Of a stretch of DNA of 64,000 nt, positions 57,062 through 64,000 are shown one piece after another. The DNA is from Codonopsis lanceolata. Its lineage: Eukaryota; Streptophyta; Magnoliopsida; Asterales; Campanulaceae. A program made the translations under genes and the position numbers. Below the pieces are notes generated by a model. It did no database searches and was not told where the DNA came from. It saw nothing but the letters and a program-made list of their open reading frames with translations. How positions within the stretch are numbered: the first letter of the stretch is position 1; each line of letters starts with the position of its first letter. Location of the stretch: positions 39,020,108 to 39,084,107 of the forward strand of contig CM028378.1 in NCBI GenBank assembly GCA_013146195.2, in the 5' to 3' direction.

Positions 57062-58260
57062 TCAAGTATTATCATCTGCTACCTCAGCAATTGGAGCCGT
57101 CACTTCATCTTGTTCTTCAATTGGTGCACTCATATCACGTTTATCTTCAATTATCATATTATGCATAATAATGCATACAGTCATTATATCGTGTAAAACA
57201 TTTTTTTGCCAATAACGTAATAGTCCACTAATAATGGCAAATCGTGATTTAAGTATTCCAAATGCTCGCTCAACATCTTTTTTACATCCTTCTTGTTTCA
57301 TTGCAAATAATTTCTTCTTTGGACCTCGTGGATCCTTGAAAGTTTGAATAAGTGTAGCCCATTTTGGGTATATGCCATCAGCTAAATAGTAGCCCATGTT
57401 ATAACTTTTTCCTCGAACGACATAATGAGCAGGAGAAGCAATACCTTGAGAAAGATTAGCAAAAAGGATGGAAGACTCTTATATTGATTTCATTGTTCGA
57501 TCCAGGTAAACCAAAATACGCATGCCATATCCAAATATCATAATCAGTTACAGCTTCGAGAATAATTGTTGGAGAGTCACTACGACCAGCATAATGTCCT
57601 GCCTATGCTGTTGGACAATTTTTCCACCTTCAGTGCATGCAATCTAAACTACCCAACATACCAGGAAATCCTCGACATTCCCCAATATGGAGAAGTTTGG
57701 AAACATCGTTAGAATTAGGAGATTGTGGATACTGCTCTCCAAATACCTCGATAATAGTACGACAAAATCTTTTCAAACTTTCGATAATAGTTGATTCCCC
57801 AATTTTTACATACTCATCAGTAGCATCTTCCGATGAACCGTATGCCAAAATTCGAAATACAACTGTTACTTTCTGAAAACTTGACAAGCCAAGTCGTCCA
57901 GTCGCATCTTTTTTCGTATTGAAATAGTCATCATGAGTACTGACAACATTAAGAATACGGAGGAATAAATCCCTTATCATTCGAAATCTTCTACGAAAAT
58001 ACACATCATGAAATATATGATATTCTGCAAAGTAATCATTGAATAGATTACATGCAACAACTTCTCGATCACGATTGATTACAATGTGACTAGGAACTGA
58101 GCCTTGAAATCTACCTCGGTTGTTTTCTTCATTGAGGTAGTTGAGGATGACTTGTTGTTGTTAGAAATGGCTTGAGCAATCACCTCCCAATCATCATCAT
58201 CCGAGCTTGAATCTGATAAATTTGATGGACTTCCAATGTTGTAATTCATTTTTTGATAAA
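57062..58260 (-). pseudogene. Harbinger-type DDE transposase, interrupted
   Basis: The minus strand reads, in order, an acidic N-terminal segment (SSSDDDDWEVIAQAI, 58190-58250) and a frame change near 58080. Then come FRRRFRMIRDLFLRIL (about 57960-58000), GESTIIESLKRFC and MLGSLDCMH with the first catalytic aspartate (57630-57650). A TGA follows at once. Next come IILEAVTDYDIWIWHAYFG, PGSNNEINI where the second catalytic residue is expected, GYYLADGIYPKW, and the final VERAFGILKSRF with the catalytic glutamate (57240-57270). Stops at 57634-57636 and near 57460 and the frame change near 58080 break it. The residue at the second position is Glu (NNEIN) where relatives have Asp (NDIN). Confidence 0.85.
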
Positions 58261-58752
58261 GATAATTAAGTTGATTGAATTGTTTCCAATCCGCATATAA
58301 CATATTTATAATATATGTCATCCGTAGAATCGATTCATCCGTTGAATCGATCTCATCCTCATGTCAACCGTTGGATCAAATCTTGTGTAATCCAATCTTA
58401 TCTGCACATTTTTCAACATGGCAGAGATGGGACATAACAATGCACACCCGGCAATATCTTAAACTTTCGATGCAATCACATTTTTCAATTATCTGAAATG
58501 ATGGAACATGATAATGCACACCCGATAATATCTTCAACTTTCGGCGTAATCACATTTTTCAATTATTCGAGCTGATGGGACATGACACTGCATACATCTC
58601 ATCCATTGGATCAATCTTATCATAATGTCATCCGTTGGATTAGATTTTGAGTAATCTGATATTATCTTCTTATTTCGAACTATATAAATGAGATACAATA
58701 GATTGAACGAAAGTATTCCATTTCTGCTTTATTTTCTTTAGTCTTGAAAAAA

Positions 58753-59702
58753 ATGAGTTCAACTTTCCGATCAGTATCATTTTCAATTGAAGAAGATATA
58801 CAGTTATGTCATGTTTATCTTGACGTCTCTCAAAATCCAATCATAGGAATCAACCAATCGAAAGAAAAGTTTTGGGATAGAATTGAGAAAGAATTTCGCA
58901 AGGATCCAAAGTTTGTGAACCCATGTCACTCGAGTAAATCTTTACAAAAAAGAATGAATCTAATCACTAGTGCAGTATCCAAATTAAAGAGTTGTGTACG
59001 ACAGATCGAACACTTGCATCCAAGTGGAGCTTCTCAAGCAGATATTATAAGTAGATGCCACATTTTGTTGTAGATATCTAACAGTATATAATTTAATGTT
59101 TATTTTTTTTGTTTTTCCAGTTAGATCGTGCTAAAATATTATTAACAGAAGATGGAAAATATCAAAAATGCTTCAAATATGATCACGAATGGAACATTCT
59201 CAAAGACATTGAGAAATTTGGCAATGACAACATTGCAACGGCAACAACGAAATCTACTAATATTAGTTCATCTCAGTCAACAACAGCTGATGTAGAATTC
59301 TCTCAATTTGCATCTCCGCCGGTGTCTTCATTTAATATTAATATCATCGATGTCGATAGCGCTGATACTTCAACCAAACGGCCTATTGGGATAAAGCATG
59401 CAAAAGGGAAAAGGAAAAAAGAAGAAGATGTGTTAAAAATAATTCATCAGAACAAAGAACTTGTTGAGCAATTGAAGGTTGGTAATGAAATTCGTAAACA
59501 AAGGGAAGAAAATAAAATACTATTCAAAGATTTGAATTCTATACTCGATCCGAACATACGTGAATTTTTTCGCGGTGAACAATTAAAAATTATGCAAAGA
59601 AGAAGTCAAGGTCAGAGTTTTCAATCATTTCCACGTCAAGGAGAAGGATCTCAATTCAATAGATCTGAGGATGAAGGGCATGGATCTCAAAATGAAGGGT
59701 AG
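58753..59702 (+). CDS. Harbinger accessory protein (Myb/SANT-like with NAM-associated domain)
   Basis: The first part (58753-59073) has a trihelix/SANT-like region: SFSIEEDIQLCHVYLDVSQ, KEKFWDRIEKEFR, SSKSLQKRMNLITSAVSKL. A probable intron follows (59050s to 59120, ending TTTTTTGTTTTTCCAG), though a donor that keeps phase is not obvious. The second part (59121-59702) has FKYDHEWNILKD, then a basic KRPIGIKHAKGKRKK segment. A long charged helix typical of the NAM-associated C-terminal domain follows. The protein would bind the element's ends and help the transposase. Plant genomes often annotate it as a glutathione S-transferase T3-like or NAM-associated protein by similarity. Confidence 0.7.
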
Positions 59703-60349
59703 GGATCTCAACAACCTTCATATGTTTTCAATCAATTTAATTTTGGTCTAGCAACAGGTCATCTCTCAGAATATTAGCTATTGTCTAGTTTATAATATTA
59801 TTAATGTTTAGTATTGTTATTTTAAGTTTTTGGTGATCATATTTTTAAATTGTATGTCTTTTAAAGTTATTTGTCAGTTTTTTTTTTTTTTACTTATGTC
59901 TTTTTTTTAAGTTATGTATTTTTTTGAAGTTATGTATAAGTGTTTTTCAAGTTGTATGTCATTTTATTTGTGGTGTGTTAATGTATGCACTTTTAAGTTT
60001 ATAAATGTTCTAACAATTTTAAATTTTAATATGTATGTATTTTTTAGTTTAAACGTGAAATTGGTGTTCTATAATTAGTATAATAATATATTTATTTATT
60101 TGTAAATGAAATCTACAAATAATAGAAAAAAATGTTATAAATTATTGAATTAAAAATGTTCAATAATTTAAAATACTTAATAATAGAAAAAAAGTTATAA
60201 AATTATTGAATTAAAAATGTTATCTAATTTATATTATCTAGTATTAGGTATTTATTAATTTTTAATACATTTAAATAAAAAATATAATATTATAAATAAT
60301 TTTAACAATTATATAATTATTAAAAATTAATTTAATGACATAGGACACA
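59703..60349. other. AT-rich 3' region of the Harbinger element
   Basis: T-rich DNA with duplicated words (TTTTTAAGTTATGTATTTTT; AATAGAAAAAAATGTTATAA at about 60121 and 60182). No gene is seen. Confidence 0.5.
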
Positions 60350-60510
60350 CCAACCCTAAATTTGGGGTAAAGCTACAGTGGAACCCCAAATTTGGGGTAG
60401 CACTGTAGCGATCTCCAAATTTGGGATTGGGTTGGGGGTACGATTGAAGTGTGAACAGGATAGATCAAACCTTCAAATCAAGGATTTGGGGGCACGGTTG
60501 GAGATGGTCA

Positions 60511-61085
60511 CAAAAGATGCCTTGATAACAAATTAATTCACCAAGAGAAAATTATCGTGTTCGTGACTTAATGACAAAGAAAAGTCAAACATAAGTACAT
60601 AACAACAACGAAATTTTTTTTATAAAATGAAAACCTAAAGAAATTCTAATTTTGAACATTGTAACCGTTAAAGATAGTAGTTATATTGCATTTATGTATT
60701 TAGGCCCATTTAGCTAGTTTATTCATTGTATTGTAAGGGCATCACTATTGTATGATTTTAACCATCTTCTAATTAGGAAGATGTCAATTTTTTCCCATTG
60801 TTCATTTTCTTATTTTGTTAAAGAGTAATGCTAGAGTCACTCAATGAGCACTCAAATTTATGCATCAAATGAGAGAAAATTATTCCTTCTTAAATAAGAA
60901 AATGGCTTTGGGGAGAGAGGGGGGCGACTGCCTCTTGCGGTGTGTGTGGGGGGGGGATGGTTGTATTTTTGTAGGTTGGTGTTAAATTTAATATTTTTTG
61001 TATAAGAAGATTATATAATAGGAGGAAATATTCTTAAGTGGGTAAGAAAATAAAAATATATCGGTGGCAGTAGGACCCAGTTAAG
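60511..61085. other. AT-rich intergenic DNA
   Basis: No gene. A G-rich patch with GTGTGTGTGGGGGGGGGATG lies at about 60940-60960. Confidence 0.45.
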
Positions 61086-61795
61086 AAGATTGCAGTGCAA
61101 AGTTTATAAAGTGCAAGTTTATATATCACGGTGCAAAGTTTCTTTCATCAATTAATTTTACATATTCTTATACCATAATTCAAATATTCATTTTTAAATA
61201 TTTTTTTACAACAAGTTTATATGTCGCGATATAAAGTTTCTTTCATAAATTAATTTTACATATTTTTGTACCGTGATTCAAAGCTTTTGAAGGATTTACC
61301 GCGATACACATATGTTGTTAACTATTGTTCATAAAAATTAATATATATTTTTTATTTTTTACATTATTTAAGTTTTACTAGAAAAATTAAAGTAAATAGA
61401 TATTTGTATCGCGATACAACTTTTTATATATTGCGGTTCATAGTTTTTATATATATGTTTTGCATCGTGATACATAAAAACTATACACTGCGATACAAAA
61501 ATAATAATTCACTCAGTATTTGAATAGAGAAATGTAAGTAAACAAAAATTTATATCGCGGTGTAACATTATTATATATAGTGGTACAAATTAAATTTGAA
61601 GTATAGGTTTGCACCGCGATATATACAACTATGAACTGCGATTCAGAGGCTAGTCATCTGTTACACGCATCTCGTGCTCATTAAGGGTAACATAGTCTTT
61701 TTCTGTCCAAAAGTGATTTTTTACGGTTGAGAATAAAAATAAGGTACTTTAGTGAATAAAATTTTGAAAAATGAGACCGACCCGCAATTTTTTCT
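61086..61795. repeat. Second tract of CGCGAT-centred motifs with a MITE-like end
   Basis: Between 61100 and 61650 the word TATCGCGATACA and its variants (TATCACGGTGCA, GTCGCGATATA, TACCGCGATACA, TATCGCGGTGTA, GCACCGCGATATA) occur about a dozen times, roughly every 30-60 bp. It ends with TTAAGGGTAACATAG and ATGAGACCGACCCGCAATTT (61769-61788), matching the outer sequences near 5.4-5.5 kb. Confidence 0.55.
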
Positions 61796-62105
61796 TAGCT
61801 TAACTTGTTTTTTGCTTTTGGTACAATTTATACTGATTTCATTAAATTTCATCATTAAAGTGTTCAATTGTCATCAGATTACATACATTCTATCAAAAGC
61901 TAACGGCTAACCTGATAGCGATGTCCAATTGTTATTAGATTACATACTTTATATTTTCGATTGGCATCATATTACATATCCTCAGTTGTTAGCTTTTGAC
62001 AAAAGATATGTCATCTGATGACAATTGAAACCATTTATGATAAAATTTGATAAAGTTAATACAAAGAGTACCATGAGGAAAAATCAAGTAAAGTTAGGGC
62101 ATAAA
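61796..62105. mobile_element. MITE-like element with inverted repeats of about 100 bp
   Basis: The left arm CTTTTGGTACAATTTATACT ... CAATTGTCATCAGATTACAT is inverted at the right (ATGTCATCTGATGACAATTG ... GTTAATACAAAGAGTACCAT). The centre is GATTACATACTTTATATTTT. The target duplication is not clear; the long arms suggest a MULE-type MITE. Confidence 0.5.
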
Positions 62106-62113
62106 AAGTGATA

Positions 62114-62383
62114 TTAACTCGTTTTTGATGTAATAGAATAAGTTTTATACATTACATTTTGATATAACTTTCTCTCTTCAAACCTCGACCGTACTACTTC
62201 CTTTGTTGCTTGCATCTTCTGTTGTTGAAACAAACCTGTATTGTTGCTTACATTTTGATATAAATTTCTCTCTTCTAAAGTGTCAGTATACTTTTCTCTT
62301 TTGGCTAAACATTCTCTTTCTAACACTTTTCTTGCTTGTGGTTTGATAGATTCTAAACTCTCTTGTATCTCACACAAGATCAC
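62114..62383 (-). CDS. Possible small or partial ORF with an internal repeat, unknown
   Basis: 89 codons on the minus strand, charged and helix-prone. EERNLYQNV and EERKLYQNV are 40 residues apart, reflecting a direct DNA repeat of about 30 bp. No family is recognised. It may be an exon remnant or chance. Confidence 0.2.
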   Translation of the reverse strand: MILCEIQESLESIKPQARKVLERECLAKREKYTDTLEERNLYQNVSNNTGLFQQQKMQATKEVVRSRFEERKLYQNVMYKTYSITSKTS

Positions 62384-63370
62384 TGAGATCTTACAAAGGG
62401 ATACTTTTTCAAATTATTGACACAATTCAAATTCAAACATTTCTTCTAACGGATTAGAAATCTCAATCTCTATATAAGAACATTGAAACAAGGATTAAAA
62501 ATACTAAAACATTCATACTATCTCAAGAAGAATTCTCACTTGAAATGCCTCAACCAAAAACATTAGCCAGATAATTATATATTTATATTCTTTACTAGTT
62601 TTTGTTTTAGACAATCACTGTTTCTTAATTCCTTATTTTTTTCAAATATTTAAGAAATCTTTGATTGTCACACGGGTGTGATTAATTCTCAATCATACTC
62701 CAAAACACTGATCTTGGTCTTTGTTGTATTTTGATTCATTAGTGACCACATAGATTATTAATAATATTAATATACTTTAAAAATCTAAGTTTGACCAACT
62801 TGATAGTATACATATCAGCTTACACTATGAACCACTTATAAATGCCTTGTTATTTATTCATCAGTTTTTAGAATTGTTCCAACACTTAAGCTCAGCCAGG
62901 TACTTTCTTTGGTCATTTACTTGATTGTTTTATCAATTGTCTTTTACTTCATTCTCAATACTTGTGATTTTACAAAAAACACTTTTATTGTTTAACTGTG
63001 TCAGCAAGCTAGCAAAGAGTAACCAAGTTCATGAACAAACCATCAGCCTATTCACCGCTACAAGTTTCTAAAGTTGTCAAAACAATTCTTAAAATTTTGA
63101 AAGGCTATTTACCCCCACCAATTTTATTTGTTGCCAACTTGCATCAGTAACCACAGCTCACTTACGACGGTGGTGCCATTTAATTCCGGTCAAATATAGA
63201 ATTTAACATTAACTCACTGTTAGTATTAGTAGTACATTGGATAGGCCATAACATGGGTGTTTGAGGTTTTAATCCGTTATCCAACGGATTACCCAAAATG
63301 ATCCACGCGATGAAGCCTCCCCTACCAATCCGTAATCGTGAACTATTGCTCTCACTCTAGGCCTCTGACA
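62384..63370. other. Intergenic DNA
   Basis: No gene or element ends seen. Confidence 0.4.
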
Positions 63371-63390
63371 CCCCACCCCCACCCCCACCC
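63371..63390 (-). other. G-quadruplex-forming motif
   Basis: The minus strand has four runs of three to five G separated by single T residues (GGGTGGGGGTGGGGGTGGGG). Single-base loops predict a stable parallel quadruplex. Confidence 0.75.
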
Positions 63391-63559
63391 ATTGTTATAA
63401 CCTGATTTTTTTCTATTTTGATTTTTACAAATAAACGAATTTAATGACACTTTTATAATATTTGATTAAAGTTTTATTATTTTATTATTATATACTAGAT
63501 TAGTAAGTTAATAATTGACTTTTGGGTGGGCTAACTACACCTCATAATCTACTATCATT
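63391..63559. other. AT-rich DNA
   Basis: Nothing recognised. Confidence 0.4.
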
Positions 63560-63645
63560 ATATCTTTTTTTTTTTTACTCCTAAGGGGGGCATGGGAAGG
63601 GATCGAACCTGAGACCTCACACTTTGTGAAGTTCATAATCTACTA
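63560..63645 (-). mobile_element. Possible SINE 3' part (B box then poly(A))
   Basis: The minus strand reads GTGAGGTCTCAGGTTCGATC, containing the B box GGTTCGATCCC. After CCATGCCCCCCTTAGGAG it runs into an A-rich stretch (the T run at 63565-63576 on the plus strand). No A box is clear upstream, so only a partial SINE is suggested. Confidence 0.35.
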
Positions 63646-64000
63646 TCTACACCTTATTTTCTGTAATATACAACGCAAGGTACAATACCTTAATATAAGA
63701 AATGAGATGTAAAAAGTGGATTTTGGGGTGTTGTTAGTCTCTGCCTTGACTTTTTAGAAAATAATTTATTAAAATTAGAAATTGTATGGCCAGGACAAGG
63801 TAACATTAGAGCAAGGCCGATGGACATTTATTGACAAATCTTGTTTGAATCTTCCTATCCAATGAGAAATCTAAAAGTATCAAAACAAAATCAACAAACA
63901 ATTTTAATAATAAAAAAATAATCCGTTGAACCATCTTGCGCCTCATGCGCCTTCCTCCCTCTTCCCCTTTACATGTGTAAGGGTAAAATAAACATCACCT
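63646..64000. other. AT-rich intergenic DNA to the window edge
   Basis: Nothing recognised. Confidence 0.4.

Larger units (their letters stand above)
56526..60510. mobile_element. PIF/Harbinger transposon, about 4 kb
   Basis: The left end GCCATCTCCAGCCATCAACC and the complement of the right end ACCATCTCCAACCGTGCCCC are inverted. Both are followed by CCCCAAATTTGG-like subterminal words repeated several times (56548-56640; 60350-60430). Inside are a divergent pair of genes: a DDE transposase (minus) and a Myb/NAM-associated accessory ORF (plus), the standard Harbinger arrangement. The 3-bp target duplication is unclear (CAT or TCA on the left, CAC or TCA on the right). The transposase gene is interrupted, so this copy is probably not autonomous. 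Confidence 0.85.

Noticed and set aside
1..64000. CRISPR array, rRNA genes, prophage or bacterial operon
   Set aside because: No regular spacer arrays, no rRNA-like stretches and no compact operons. The window is eukaryotic plant DNA.

Overview
This window is nuclear DNA from a flowering plant, most likely a eudicot. It is AT-rich, with long gene-poor stretches, Stowaway-type MITEs (CTCCCTCCGTCCC ends), solo LTRs, a Tat-lineage Ty3/gypsy element, plant-type hAT and PIF/Harbinger transposons, and an F-box gene. The species cannot be named from sequence alone. No rRNA, CRISPR or bacterial-style operon was seen.

Only two ordinary host genes are well supported: a 623-residue acyl-AMP-ligase-like adenylating enzyme (6042-7913, +) and a 400-residue F-box protein (55232-56434, -). 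Almost everything else is mobile DNA or duplicated intergenic DNA.

Layout: 1-5.9 kb is AT-rich with two Stowaway MITEs and a tract of CGCGAT-centred motifs. 6-8 kb is the adenylating enzyme. 8.2-10 kb is the first copy of a dispersed local repeat (R blocks), followed by a 434-bp hAT-type element carrying two tRNA-like heads. 12.1-15 kb is a decayed L1-type LINE on the minus strand. 15.4-20.4 kb is LTR debris with two solo LTRs whose 5-bp target duplications are intact. 20.85-21.77 kb is an inverted-repeat-bounded element with a tRNA-Leu-like sequence. 21.8-42.6 kb is a series of tandemly duplicated R units. A 12.3-kb Tat-type retrotransposon (27385-39661, target duplication ATATA) is inserted in one of them. 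42.75-46.5 kb holds a hAT-like element, an LTR end with a tRNA-Met primer site, a Harbinger-type MITE swollen by an ATT microsatellite, and a MULE-type MITE. 46.6-54 kb is another R unit with a 4.5-kb hAT transposon (48294-52791) inserted in it. 55.2-56.4 kb is the F-box gene, with a PIF/Harbinger element (about 56526-60510) lying 93 bp upstream of its start codon. 60.5-64 kb is AT-rich with a second CGCGAT-motif tract, a long-inverted-repeat MITE and a G-quadruplex motif.

The duplicated units contain uninterrupted copies of the insertion sites of both the Tat element and the hAT element. The order of events can therefore be read inside the window: local duplication first, large insertions later. 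The most unusual single object is the gene-like antisense unit in the 3' part of the Tat element. It has its own TATA box, canonical GT-AG introns, an acidic N-terminal region, a coiled coil and a proline-rich tail, and it runs towards the pol gene.
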